A stretch of DNA of 64,000 bases from Streptomyces akebiae (GTDB lineage Bacteria; Actinomycetota; Actinomycetes; Streptomycetales; Streptomycetaceae). Below are positions 26,342-35,081 of the stretch, piece by piece. The notes below the pieces were generated by a model, which did not search any database, was not told the DNA's origin, and saw only the letters and a program-made list of their open reading frames with translations. The DNA lies in the NCBI RefSeq assembly GCF_019599145.1, contig NZ_CP080647.1, positions 10,168,001 to 10,232,000 on the forward strand, in the 5' to 3' direction. How positions within the stretch are numbered: the first letter of the stretch is position 1; each line of letters starts with the position of its first letter. A program made the position numbers and the translations under genes.

Positions 26342-27129
26342 TTGGTGTCTGCTTTCGTGGTGTGGGGAGTGAGGAAGGCCCGCAGGGCGTCGGCCACCGA
26401 GCTCGCCTGCCAGTTGTCTGCGAAGGTGGCCAGTTCCTCGCGCAGGGCCTGCTCGGGGGCCATGCCGTCGATCCGGTGCAGCAGCGTCTTGAGCCGTTGC
26501 TGCGCGGGGCTGTGGCGGTCGGCCAACTGGTGGCAGATGCGGGTGGCGGTGGCGTCGAGGTCGGCTTCGGGCACGATCGCCTGGATCCATCCGGTGTGCG
26601 CGAAAGCGGTCGCGGGCAGCAGCTCGCCGGTGAGCAGGAGTCGGCGTGACAGGCCCCGCCCGACCGCGCCGGGCAGCCTGACGCTGGACCCGCCGGCCGG
26701 TACGAGCCGCCGTTGGAGGTGACCGTCGCCGATGAGGGTGGTGTCGGTGGCGACGACGACATCGCAGGCCAGCGCGAGTTCGAGGCCCCCGGCGACGGCG
26801 TGACCGTGCAGCACGGCGACCCAGGGTTTCGGGCTGGCCGCGATACGGCTGAAGCAGGCCGATACGTCGGTCAGGAAGTCGACCGGGTTGTCGCCCCGCT
26901 CGTGCAGCTCCAGGAACTGGTGGAAGTCCCCGCCGGCACAGAAGCTCGGCCCGTTGCCGGCCACGGCGATGACCGCTGTGCCGGGGTCGGCCTCGGCGCT
27001 GGTGATCTGTTTGTCCAGGGCTTCTATCAGGGTGACGTCGAGGGCGTTGCGCCGCTCGGGGCGGTTGAGCAGCAGCCACCGGACGGTGCCGCGTTGCTCG
27101 ACGAGGAGGGGGGCCGTGTCGGTGGTCAC
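26338..27129 (-). CDS. Enoyl-CoA hydratase/isomerase family protein
   Basis: This 263-residue crotonase-fold protein has the oxyanion-hole segments NGPSFCAGGDFHQFLEL and LHGHAVAGGLELALACDVVV. The first position usually holding a catalytic Glu (GHAVAGGLEL region) is not the standard AxxGxGxE hydratase form. The exact reaction (hydration, isomerisation or ring/side-chain chemistry) therefore cannot be fixed. Its GTG start (27129) overlaps the stop of the acyl-CoA synthetase by four bases, and its own stop overlaps the SDR start in the same way. The product is probably the 3-hydroxyacyl-CoA used by the SDR. Confidence 0.85.
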   Translation of the reverse strand: MTTDTAPLLVEQRGTVRWLLLNRPERRNALDVTLIEALDKQITSAEADPGTAVIAVAGNGPSFCAGGDFHQFLELHERGDNPVDFLTDVSACFSRIAASPKPWVAVLHGHAVAGGLELALACDVVVATDTTLIGDGHLQRRLVPAGGSSVRLPGAVGRGLSRRLLLTGELLPATAFAHTGWIQAIVPEADLDATATRICHQLADRHSPAQQRLKTLLHRIDGMAPEQALREELATFADNWQASSVADALRAFLTPHTTKADTK

Positions 27130-28769
27130 TGTGCCTCTCGGCTGGAAAGTTCGGCGCGTCGGCGGTTGCGCAGCAGGTAGCGCTGGGTCTTGCCGCTGGG
27201 CGTCTTGGGCAGGGCGTCGATGAAGTGGATGGTGCGTGGGTAGGCGTGGGCGGCGTAGCGGGTCTTGACCAACTGCTGCAGTTCGGTGGCCAGTTCCGGG
27301 GAGGCGTCGCCGGCGTCGCGCAGGACGACGTACGCCTCGATGACCTCGCCGCGGACCTCGTCGGGTGCGCCGATGACGCTGCACTCGGCGACCGCGGGAT
27401 GCTGGGCGAGGACGCTCTCGATCTCGAACGGCCCGATCCGGTAACCGGCCATGATGATGACGTCGTCGTCGCGTGAGGAGAAGAAGCAGTCACCGTCGGC
27501 GTCGATGCGCCCGGCGTCGCCGGTGAGGTAATAGCGGCCGTCGGGGGTGAACTTGGAGTGGCTCTGCCCGGGGATCTGGTAGTCGCTAAAGGTCATCAGC
27601 GGGCTTTCGGCGACGTCGATCGCGACCCGGCCGAGCACGCCCGGTCCGGCGGGCTCGTCCTTGTCGTCGGCCAGGACGGTGAGGCTCCAGCCGGGCACCG
27701 CCCGGCCCATCGACCCGGTCTTGAGCGGACGGGCGAGTTCGCGATGGTGGTGGTTGGCCAGGGGCATGCCGATCTCGGTCTGGCCGAAGTGGTCGTGCAC
27801 GGCCAGGCCGAGCGCGGCGCCGGCCCACTCGTTGACCTCGGGAGTCAGCGGCTCACCCGCGCTGGACGCCCGTTCCAGACGCAGCCCCTGCGGCACCGGC
27901 ACCGACGAGGAGCGCAGTCCCCGGTACACGGTCGGGGCGGCGGCGAAGTCGGTGACCTGGTGGTCGACGAGGGTGCGCCAGGTCGTCTCCGGGGAGAACC
28001 CACCGGACAGCAGCAGGCTGGGAATGCCGGCGGCCATCGGAGCGACGATGGCGGAGTACAGCCCGTAGGCCCAGCCTGGATCGGCGGCGCACCAGTAGCC
28101 GCTGCCTGGGGTGACACCGAGACCGTACTCCAGGTAGACCTGCCATCCCGCGATGTAGGAGACGGGGTGGATGACTCCCTTGGGCTTGCCGGTGGTGCCG
28201 GAGGTGAACATGTGCACCAGCGGGCCGTTCCCGCTGGTGGTGACGGCGGGCACCGGCTCCGGCGACGCGGCCGCGACGAGGTCGGCCAGCACCACGTCAC
28301 CGCGCGAGGTGCCGGTTCCGGTGACGACGAGGCGGCGCTGGGGGTCGTCCGGAATGTCCGGGCCCGGGTCCAGTTTGTGGCGCTGGTCCGGGTCGACGAC
28401 CACCACGTGCGCGCCGGAGCCTTCCAGGCGCAGGGCGATGGCCTGGGGCGCGAACGCGGTGAACAGCGGGACGTAGACCGCACCGAGCCGCCAGATCGCG
28501 AGAATGACCGTGACCAGGTCGGTGCCCTTGCCCATCAGAGTCGCCACCCTGTCACCCGGGCCGACGCCGAGGCCCTGCAGCGCCCGCGCGTAGCGGTGCG
28601 AGTCCGCGGCGAGCTCGCCGAAGGTCAGCGCGGAGGCCTTTCCGGCGCTGTCGACCACGGTGAACGCTGTGCGGTCGGCGGGGTGACGGTCGCACAGCAG
28701 CCCGGCGACATCGAGTGCCGGAGCCGCGAAGGTCGCGGTCAGCTCGGCGACGCGGTCCGCGGCGCTCAC
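27126..28769 (-). CDS. Acyl-CoA synthetase (AMP-forming)
   Basis: This 547-residue adenylate-forming ligase is of the same subfamily as the one at 8599-10293. Both share LLCDRHP, the order of motifs and the C-terminal lysine motif. Visible motifs are MFTSGTTGKPKGVIHP (A3), ERASSAGEPLTPEVN, DHFGQTEIGM (A5), YYLTGDAG (A7), YRIGPFEIESVL (A8) and KTPSGKTQRYLLR (A10). It presumably activates the acid released by the hydrolase encoded immediately upstream. The GTG at 28769 overlaps that gene's stop by four bases. Confidence 0.9.
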   Translation of the reverse strand: MSAADRVAELTATFAAPALDVAGLLCDRHPADRTAFTVVDSAGKASALTFGELAADSHRYARALQGLGVGPGDRVATLMGKGTDLVTVILAIWRLGAVYVPLFTAFAPQAIALRLEGSGAHVVVVDPDQRHKLDPGPDIPDDPQRRLVVTGTGTSRGDVVLADLVAAASPEPVPAVTTSGNGPLVHMFTSGTTGKPKGVIHPVSYIAGWQVYLEYGLGVTPGSGYWCAADPGWAYGLYSAIVAPMAAGIPSLLLSGGFSPETTWRTLVDHQVTDFAAAPTVYRGLRSSSVPVPQGLRLERASSAGEPLTPEVNEWAGAALGLAVHDHFGQTEIGMPLANHHHRELARPLKTGSMGRAVPGWSLTVLADDKDEPAGPGVLGRVAIDVAESPLMTFSDYQIPGQSHSKFTPDGRYYLTGDAGRIDADGDCFFSSRDDDVIIMAGYRIGPFEIESVLAQHPAVAECSVIGAPDEVRGEVIEAYVVLRDAGDASPELATELQQLVKTRYAAHAYPRTIHFIDALPKTPSGKTQRYLLRNRRRAELSSREAQ

Positions 28770-30517
28770 GCCTGGTCCTTGCGGTCGATGATGGGCAGGA
28801 CCAGGCGGCTGAGGTGGTTCGGGCCGTGGTGGATGTGGTTGATCGCGGGAATCATCTGCTCCTCGCCCTCGTGAGCGATGACACCGCCGGTGTTGGTGTT
28901 GCGGTCGTAGCGGGGGAAGTTGCTGCTGGAGACGTCCACGCGGATGCGGTGACCGGGCAGGAACACATTCGAGGTGGCGGTCATGTCGATGGTGATCTCG
29001 TAGACCGTGCCCGGCTCCATCAGTTCTTCCGAGGCCAGGCCGCCCCGATAGCGGGTGCGCAGGATCCCGTCGCACAGGTTGATCGCCTTGCCGTCGGGGA
29101 AGACGTCGACGAGCTTGGCGGTGAAGTCGGTGTCCACCGCCGACGACGAGACGAACAGTTGCAGGCTGACCGGGCCGGTGACCTCGACAGCCTCCTCCAG
29201 TACGGGAGTGGCGAAGCACAGGACGTCGTCGCGGCCGGCGACCGTCCGCTGGTCGACCGGGCCGCAGAACCCCGGCGTCGTCGGCATCGACGCCCCGCCC
29301 GCCGAGGGAACCGGGCGGCGCGGGTCGTAGAGGTAGGTCTCGTGCCCGGCGCCGGTCGGCGCCTCGGTCGTCAACACGCCATCGCCGTCGGCGGTGTTGG
29401 CGCGGCCGGTGCTCGTGAGGTGGAAGTCGGTCCACCTCGTGTCGGGCAGCGGCCACTCCTGCTCGTCACGCCACTGGTCGATGCCCATCACGAAGATCTT
29501 CACCGGCGCCACGCCGTCCAGAGCGGTGGTGTCGCCCCGCAGCCAGCGGTCGAAGAACTTCACATGCAGGCCGGACAGGCCCATCAACCGGGCACCGGCC
29601 AGCGGGCCGAAGGAGCGGTCGCGATAGACGCCGTCCGCGGCGGGGCCGTGGTCCCACGGGCCGATGATCAGCCGTTGCCCCTCACGCGCCTGCGCGGTAC
29701 CCGCCTGTCGGCGGGCGGCGGTGTAGGTGCGCAGGGTCTGCCCGATGTAGAGGTCGTACCAGCCGCCGATGTTCAGCGCCGGGACGGTGACGTTCTTGAG
29801 CTCGGGCGTGAGCTCCATGGCATCCCAGTACCCGTCGTGGGAGGGGTGGGCCATCCAGTCGTCCCACCACTTCCCGTAAGCCGCAAGGACAGGAACCTCG
29901 GCCGTCGGCAGCACATCGTTGAGAACCTCGGGGGACAGGACCGCCTGACCGAGCTGCTGCAGCTGGGACGCGGTGTCCTCGCCGGCGGCCAGGGACCGCT
30001 GGGCGTCGGCCGCGTACATGATGGCGTTCCACATCGTGACGAGGCTCAGCGAAAGCGCACCGCCCGCGGAGTACCAAGGCGCCTCGTAGTTGTCGATCGA
30101 GGTGACGGCCGGTGCGATCGCCTTGAGACCGGGGACGCCGGTCACGGCGGTCTCCCACTGGACCATCCCGAGGTAGGACCCTCCGTACATGCCCACGGTG
30201 CCGTCGGACCACGGCTGGTCGGTGATCCAGGCGACGGTGTCCTCGCCGTCGTTGCGGTCGGCCATGTGGGGAACGAACTCGCCCTCCGAGCGGTGGGTAC
30301 CACGGCAGTCCTGCACCACCAGCGCGTAGCCGGCCTCCAGCAGGGCCTGAAGGTCGGGCATGAGCGCATGGCCGACGCCCCATATGACGTCCTTGCCGTA
30401 CGGCAGGCGCACGAGCAGCGCCGGAGCCTTCCCCTCGACCGGACGCCACACGTTGGCGGCGAGGGCCACGCCGTCACGCATCGGGACCCGGACGTCTATG
30501 TCGTATAGGTGCTGCAT
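28766..30517 (-). CDS. CocE/NonD-family hydrolase (S15-type)
   Basis: This 583-residue alpha/beta hydrolase belongs to the CocE/NonD/X-Pro dipeptidyl-peptidase superfamily. The N-terminus reads YDIDVRVPMRDGVALAANVW, then LLVRLPYGKD and VVQDCRGTHRSEGEF. The nucleophile elbow is VGMYGGSYLGMVQWETA (GxSYxG). Further on are GWYDLYIGQTLRTY, IIGPWDHG (probable catalytic His) and a C-terminal jelly-roll domain ending RIRVDVSSSNFPRYDRN. Such enzymes cleave esters or amides. No signal peptide is seen, so it is cytoplasmic. ATG 30517 follows GAGGAG at five bases, better than the in-frame ATG at 30544. It leads the operon hydrolase, ligase, hydratase, dehydrogenase. Confidence 0.85.
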   Translation of the reverse strand: MQHLYDIDVRVPMRDGVALAANVWRPVEGKAPALLVRLPYGKDVIWGVGHALMPDLQALLEAGYALVVQDCRGTHRSEGEFVPHMADRNDGEDTVAWITDQPWSDGTVGMYGGSYLGMVQWETAVTGVPGLKAIAPAVTSIDNYEAPWYSAGGALSLSLVTMWNAIMYAADAQRSLAAGEDTASQLQQLGQAVLSPEVLNDVLPTAEVPVLAAYGKWWDDWMAHPSHDGYWDAMELTPELKNVTVPALNIGGWYDLYIGQTLRTYTAARRQAGTAQAREGQRLIIGPWDHGPAADGVYRDRSFGPLAGARLMGLSGLHVKFFDRWLRGDTTALDGVAPVKIFVMGIDQWRDEQEWPLPDTRWTDFHLTSTGRANTADGDGVLTTEAPTGAGHETYLYDPRRPVPSAGGASMPTTPGFCGPVDQRTVAGRDDVLCFATPVLEEAVEVTGPVSLQLFVSSSAVDTDFTAKLVDVFPDGKAINLCDGILRTRYRGGLASEELMEPGTVYEITIDMTATSNVFLPGHRIRVDVSSSNFPRYDRNTNTGGVIAHEGEEQMIPAINHIHHGPNHLSRLVLPIIDRKDQA

Positions 30518-30562
30518 CGGTGCTCCTCGTCGAGCCGACGGCATGGTGGGTGAATGCGGGTA

Positions 30563-30591
30563 CGTTAAGAGGTACGTTCGTACCCTGTCAA
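30563..30591 (-). promoter_or_regulatory. Promoter with operator in the spacer
   Basis: On the minus strand, TTGACA (30586-30591) and TTAACG (30563-30568) are separated by exactly 17 bases. The spacer contains the palindrome GGTACGAACGTACC (30571-30584). It lies 46 bases before the hydrolase start. A repressor bound here would block RNA polymerase. The TetR protein at the operon's end is the obvious candidate. Confidence 0.7.
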
Positions 30592-30809
30592 TTACCGCAC
30601 GCGGTGACCTCGTCCCCTTTCCTTCATGGGGTCTCGGGCGCCCCGCCGTTCGGGGTTGGGGTCGCTACGACGTGACGAAGCCAGGTCGGCGAATGGTGGA
30701 GCGTTCGAGGCGGGATCGTCGGCGGTACAGCGATCGTCCTGCGCGGGACGGGTACGCACTCACCGAGGCCGGGAACCCATGCCGTCCGGTGCTCACATGA
30801 CCCGACCCG

Positions 30810-31110
30810 GTACTCCCTGCGGGTGTCCGCCGATCGAAGGTCCCGGCGCGATGTCACCCAGCCGCTGCTACTGATCGGCAGACTTGGGCCGGTTGGGGGG
30901 CAAGCGGGGTCGGCCCCGGTGGGCCGCCCCGCACGTCATGCGCCGACCGCGGCCACACCTACGGCATCCATCGCTGCTGCCTGCGGGAGCGCGCAGAGTC
31001 GGACGAATCGCCGAGTCCGCGATCGTCTGGCTCCACTGCCCTCACCCACAGCCGGGCGGACGAGTATCCCGCCCGCCCGGCCAAGGTCACCGTGATCGCG
31101 CTCCGCGGAC
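30810..31110 (+). mobile_element. Decayed IS5-type transposase remnant
   Basis: Pieces of an IS5/IS427-type transposase can be read on the plus strand in shifting frames: ADRRSRRDVTQPLLLIG, then GKRGRPRW, then GRIAESAIVWLHC, which matches the conserved VVERTIAWLH region. Stops and frame changes show it is dead. A second remnant of similar sequence is at about 35885-36117. No terminal inverted repeats could be defined. The flanking DNA from 30600 to 31218 contains no gene. Confidence 0.45.
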
Positions 31111-31218
31111 TCCTGAGCCGCGGTGGCCGGCGCACGTAGCGCACAGTCGGCGTGTCGATCTGCTCGGCGAACGTCTTTCGGCAGCGTGCCGGAGCATCGC
31201 AGCGCCGACGGCGAACGG

Positions 31219-31292
31219 CCAGGGGGACGCACCGACGCCGCCTGCCGTTGCTCGATCGAGCAACGGCAGGCGGCGTCGGTGCGTCCCCCTGG
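31219..31292. terminator. Perfect 74-bp palindrome, probable terminator
   Basis: Positions 31219-31255 are the exact reverse complement of 31256-31292: 37-bp arms with no spacer and no mismatch, centred on CTCGATCGAG. It begins eight bases beyond the stop of the leftward hydrolase gene, so a terminator role is likely. The length and perfection are unusual. Confidence 0.65.
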
Positions 31293-31299
31293 TGCCCTG

Positions 31300-32973
31300 T
31301 CAGCCCGGAATCACCGGCAGGACGATGCGAGAGGGCCGCTCGGGGTCGTGGTAGATGTGCTGGCGGGCCACTCGGGCCGTGGTCGCGCTGTCCTCGGGTT
31401 CGCCCGTGTTGAGGTTGCGGTCCCAGCGGGGGAAGTTGCTGGAGGTGACCTGTACCCGTATCCGATGGCCTGCGCGGAAGACGATGCTGGTCGACCACAG
31501 GTCCACGACGTGCTCGGCCGGCTCGCCCGGCGTCGCCGCGCGCACCCGCACGATGCCGTCGGTCACATTGCGGGAGACGCCGTGCTCGTCGACGTCGCAC
31601 AGCCGTGCCACCCAGTCGGTCGAGGGCCCGTCCGTGGCGGCGAAGAGCACCGCCCGCACGCGGCCTGTCACCTCGGTGTCCTCGGTGAGCGGTTCGGTGG
31701 TGAAGACCAGGACGTCCTCACGCTCCTCCACGGCCGTCTGGTCGAGCGGTCCGGGACGGAAGTCGTCGGTCATGAGCAGCGCGCCACCGGTGGTGGGCAC
31801 CGGGTTCATGGGGTCGTAGGTGAACTCCTCGGGCTGCTCGGCGGTGGACGGCGGCTCAGGGGTCAGGCTTCCGTCCGCGCGCAGGTGGAAGTCCCTCTCC
31901 ACCGCCCGTGACAGGGGCCATTCCGTCTCCTCGCGCCACTGGTTGATCCCCATGACGAACAGCAGCACCTTGCCGGTGTCCGGCTCCAGTGCCTCATCGT
32001 CACCGATCGTGTGCTGGAACCAGTCGAACTGCATGTCGGTCAGGCGTCCGCGCATGCCCATCAAGGCGGAGTTGGCGCCGAACCCGAAGTTGACGTCGCC
32101 GATCACGTGCTGCTGGTTGGCGTGACTCCACGGCCCCACGACCAGCGTGGCGGACCGGCCGGCGCGGCGCATGGCGGTGAAGTTGTCGAGGGTGCCCTGA
32201 ACGAAGATGTCGTACCAGCCGCCGACCTGGAAGGTGGGCAGGTCCACCTCGTCGTGCCTACCCGCGACGGTGCAGGACCGCGCCCACTCGGGCTCCCGCC
32301 GGGACCGCTCATAGCCCAGCTCGGGAAGGTCGTGCCGGACGAACGCGGGGAAACGCCCGGCGGGCAGTTCGCCGTAGCCGCCGCCCGCCAGGCCGTCGAG
32401 GTCCTGCACCAGGCTGACGAGGCTGCCCCCGAGCGTGGCGGGGTCGGCGCCGTGCCGGCGCATCAGCGCGTCGGGGCCCATCATGAGGGTCCAGGGTGCG
32501 GTGATGCCGAGCTCGATCGCACCGCCGCGTGTCCACAGTCCGTCGTCCGGATCGGACCACGTGACCATCGGTGCGATCGCCTTCAGCTCCGGTGGCTTGG
32601 ACAGCGCCGCCATCCACTGTGTGTTGCCGAAATAGCTGGCGCCGATCATGCCGACGGAGCCGTTCGCGCCGGGGAGGGCGGCGGCCCACCGTACGGTGTC
32701 GTAGCCGTCGCTCTCCTCGTGGGTCCACGGGTCCCACTCTCCCTCGGAGGCGAACCGGCCACGGGTGTCCTGGATGACCACCATGAAGCCACGCCGAGCC
32801 GCCGCCAGCGGATCGAGGATGCCGGCCAGCAGGGGCATCTGCTTGCCGTACGGCAGCCGGGTCAGCAACACCGGCCACGGCCCCGTGCCGGCGGGGCGGT
32901 AGACATCGGCGCGCAGCACCGTGCCGTCACGCATCTCGGCCGGAACGTCGAACTCGATCCGGATATCTGCCAT
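31300..32973 (-). CDS. CocE/NonD-family hydrolase (S15-type), second copy
   Basis: This 557-residue hydrolase has the same family layout as the protein at 28766: FDVPAEMRDGTVLRADVYRP, LLTRLPYGKQ, VIQDTRGRFASEGEW, nucleophile elbow VGMIGASYFGNTQWM, GWYDIFVQGTLDNF, VVGPWSHAN (probable His) and a C-terminal beta domain with RIRVQVTSSNFPRWDRN. The ATG at 32973 has GGGAG in front and gives the normal family N-terminus. The in-frame start at 33039 adds an unconserved tail. It is the last of three leftward genes (SDR, alpha/beta hydrolase, this). A 74-bp palindrome follows its stop. Confidence 0.85.
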   Translation of the reverse strand: MADIRIEFDVPAEMRDGTVLRADVYRPAGTGPWPVLLTRLPYGKQMPLLAGILDPLAAARRGFMVVIQDTRGRFASEGEWDPWTHEESDGYDTVRWAAALPGANGSVGMIGASYFGNTQWMAALSKPPELKAIAPMVTWSDPDDGLWTRGGAIELGITAPWTLMMGPDALMRRHGADPATLGGSLVSLVQDLDGLAGGGYGELPAGRFPAFVRHDLPELGYERSRREPEWARSCTVAGRHDEVDLPTFQVGGWYDIFVQGTLDNFTAMRRAGRSATLVVGPWSHANQQHVIGDVNFGFGANSALMGMRGRLTDMQFDWFQHTIGDDEALEPDTGKVLLFVMGINQWREETEWPLSRAVERDFHLRADGSLTPEPPSTAEQPEEFTYDPMNPVPTTGGALLMTDDFRPGPLDQTAVEEREDVLVFTTEPLTEDTEVTGRVRAVLFAATDGPSTDWVARLCDVDEHGVSRNVTDGIVRVRAATPGEPAEHVVDLWSTSIVFRAGHRIRVQVTSSNFPRWDRNLNTGEPEDSATTARVARQHIYHDPERPSRIVLPVIPG

Positions 32974-33078
32974 GTACCGCTCCCTCGCGTGTGACGACGC
33001 TGTCACGCGACATGGTCGAACCTGGCCCCCGTCCCGCACTACACCCGAACGGGGGTGGCCACGGCGTTCGCGGGGGCG

Positions 33079-33957
33079 TCACGCCGCCGCGTTCAGCAGG
33101 TCGGCAAGCACCTCGGGCCTCTCCAGGGCGATGAAGTGGCCCGCTCCCGGCACCTGTGTGAAGTCGGCGGCGGGCAGCAGGTGCTTGTTGGCCAGCCTGT
33201 CCGAGGGCCGTGACCAGTCGTGCTCCCCGTAGACGAGGTGGACGGGCGCCTTCACCTCGGGGTAGCGCGAGCGGGCCGCGATGAGGCTCGGCAGGCTCTG
33301 GTACACGGCCCGGGCGACGGTCGGGTAGCCGGGGCGGCTGCCCACCTGAAGGAGCTCGTCCACGTAGTCCTCGCGCAGAGCGGCGTTGTCGCCCAGGCCG
33401 CCCTGGAGGATCTTGGTGATCACGGGCTTCGGCTCCACCCCGGCGATCACCGGGCCCACTCCGGGCAGGAGAACACCGGTGATCACCACGCGGGCGAGGA
33501 GGCTGGACCGGGCGATTCCGTCGCGGAAGTCGTACGTGTTGACCGCGACGACGCGCCGGACCCGCTCCGGAAGGTCGGCCGCGGTGGTCAGGGCGAGGAC
33601 CGCCCCCATGGACTCCCCGACCAGGGTCACGTCGTGGAGGTCGAGTTCGGTCAGAAGCCGCTCGACGCCCACGCGCATGGCCGGCTCGTCGTACGACGCC
33701 CCGGGCACGATCTCGGAGTAGCCCATCCCCGGCAGATCCAGGGCGTACACGGTGTACCGGTCCGCGATCAGCGGGATGAGGTGGCGGAAGTGCTCGGCCT
33801 GGGTGCGCACGGTGTGCAGCAGGACCAGCGGGGCACCCGTACCCGCCTTGAGGTAACGCAGTGTTCCCTCGCGGCCGCCGGATCCCGCGCGCGGGGCGAT
33901 GGTGTGGGTCGTGGTCCCCGGAATGTGGATCGTGGGGCGGGTTTCCTGGCTGGGCAT
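33079..33957 (-). CDS. Alpha/beta hydrolase
   Basis: This 292-residue alpha/beta-fold hydrolase has the oxyanion segment LVLLHTVRTQAEHF (HT in place of HG), DLPGMGYSE, the nucleophile elbow VTLVGESMGAVLAL (GESMG), VYGEHDWSRPSDR with the acid residue, and GAGHFIALERPEVL with the catalytic His. The substrate is unknown. It could be an ester or C-C bond hydrolase. The ATG at 33957 is preferred over 34023 because conserved sequence begins soon after it, and the upstream part overlaps a 10-bp tandem repeat. It lies between the SDR and CocE/NonD genes, in the same direction. Confidence 0.8.
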   Translation of the reverse strand: MPSQETRPTIHIPGTTTHTIAPRAGSGGREGTLRYLKAGTGAPLVLLHTVRTQAEHFRHLIPLIADRYTVYALDLPGMGYSEIVPGASYDEPAMRVGVERLLTELDLHDVTLVGESMGAVLALTTAADLPERVRRVVAVNTYDFRDGIARSSLLARVVITGVLLPGVGPVIAGVEPKPVITKILQGGLGDNAALREDYVDELLQVGSRPGYPTVARAVYQSLPSLIAARSRYPEVKAPVHLVYGEHDWSRPSDRLANKHLLPAADFTQVPGAGHFIALERPEVLADLLNAAA

Positions 33958-33970
33958 CTCGCCGACTCCT

Positions 33971-33997
33971 CGTGTGTGAACGTGTGTGAACGTGTGA
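33971..33997. repeat. 10-bp tandem repeat CGTGTGTGAA
   Basis: Two full copies and a partial third of CGTGTGTGAA lie head to tail just upstream of the alpha/beta hydrolase start. They could be a regulator site or a slippage-prone tract. Confidence 0.5.
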
Positions 33998-34085
33998 GCG
34001 CTGGGCTTGGGTGACTCGGGCACGGTCCGGCAGGGGCGTGAGGGCCCGTGGCGCGCGGCGCCGGCGGGCCCTCACGCCGTGTGGC

Positions 34086-34787
34086 CTACTTCGCCAACTG
34101 GGGGTACAGCCCGGCCAGGTCGCCGGCGAGGCCTGCCTTGACCTGCCGCGTGATGTCGTCGGCGAGGACCTCGTACGCGCCTGCCTCGACGCCGTCGAGG
34201 GCGAGCGCGGCGACGTCGCGCGGGTCGGACTTGGGGCCTTCGGCGCCCGCCGCGAGGTCGGTGTCCACGTATGCCACGTGCAGTCCGGTGACGGCGATGC
34301 CGCGGGGCTGGAGCTCCAGACGCAGGGAGTTGGACTGCGACCACAGGGCGGCCTTGGAGGCGCTGTAGGAGCCGCCGAGGGCCAGCCAGGAGAGCACGGA
34401 GTGCACGTTGAGGATGTGGCCGCCGCCGTTGCCCTCGATGATCGGTACGAAGGCCCGGGTGAGCAGCAGCGGCCCGTAGAAGTTGGTTTCGAACTCCCGG
34501 CGTACGTCGTCGACGGGGGAGTCGAGGAAGGAGGCGCCGACCGCGGCACCGGCGTTGTTGATCAGCACGGTGACATCCTGCGCCTGTGCGGCGGCCGCGG
34601 CCACGGAGGCCGGGTCGGTGACCTCCAGCGCCACCGGGACCGCGTCGGGATGCGTCACGGTCCGCGGGTCGCGGGCCGTGGCGTACACCTTGCCGGCGCC
34701 GCGCGCATACAGCTCCTCCGCCAGGGCCTTGCCGATGCCGCGGCTGCCGCCGGTGACGAAGACGTTCGCGCCCTTCAAAGCGGTCAT
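34086..34787 (-). CDS. Short-chain dehydrogenase/reductase
   Basis: This 233-residue SDR has VFVTGGSRGIGKALAEEL (TGxxxGxG) at the start, LINNAGAAVG (NNAG), LNVHSVLSWLALGGSYSASK (Ser, Tyr, Lys catalytic residues) and HVAYVDTDLAAG. The substrate is unknown. The ATG at 34787 is the first conserved start. The much longer open frame to its right is an out-of-frame shadow of the TetR gene. Its promoter region carries two copies of the motif found before the divergent TetR gene, so it is very likely under that regulator. Confidence 0.85.
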   Translation of the reverse strand: MTALKGANVFVTGGSRGIGKALAEELYARGAGKVYATARDPRTVTHPDAVPVALEVTDPASVAAAAAQAQDVTVLINNAGAAVGASFLDSPVDDVRREFETNFYGPLLLTRAFVPIIEGNGGGHILNVHSVLSWLALGGSYSASKAALWSQSNSLRLELQPRGIAVTGLHVAYVDTDLAAGAEGPKSDPRDVAALALDGVEAGAYEVLADDITRQVKAGLAGDLAGLYPQLAK

Positions 34788-34807
34788 GAGTGCCTCCACA
34801 GGCTTGA

Positions 34808-34845
34808 AAACTAATCGGTTTCCATCACAGTAAACCGATCGGTTT
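34808..34845. promoter_or_regulatory. Two TetR operators before the SDR gene
   Basis: AAACCGATCGGTTT (34832-34845) is a perfect 14-bp palindrome, and AAACTAATCGGTTT (34808-34821) is a close copy 24 bases away. Both sit upstream of the leftward SDR gene. A third copy is at 35036, before the TetR gene. Confidence 0.65.
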
Positions 34846-35035
34846 CCGAGCGCAAGCCGTACTGTCCGGGAATGCGTCGCCGGGGCTCGCGGTCGCTCAC
34901 TGCTTCGCGTGGACGCTTCGGGCGTTGGTGGCGCGGTGGCGGGGCGGCGGGGAGTCCGGTCCGGGTGCGGCCGAGGTGACGCTGGGCCGGGGTCGGCACG
35001 CTCGCCCTCGGCGCACGCCCTGGCTCGGGCTGCGG

Positions 35036-35049
35036 AAACCGATCGTTTT
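35036..35049. promoter_or_regulatory. TetR operator before the TetR gene
   Basis: AAACCGATCGTTTT is one base off the perfect palindrome at 34832 and ends 32 bases before the TetR start codon. This is consistent with autoregulation. Confidence 0.6.
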
Positions 35050-35081
35050 CCATTTCCCGTGATTCGGGTTAATCTCGCGGT

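Noticed and set aside
28715..30508. 597-codon plus-strand frame
   Set aside because: It is antisense to the CocE/NonD hydrolase gene, which has clear catalytic motifs.
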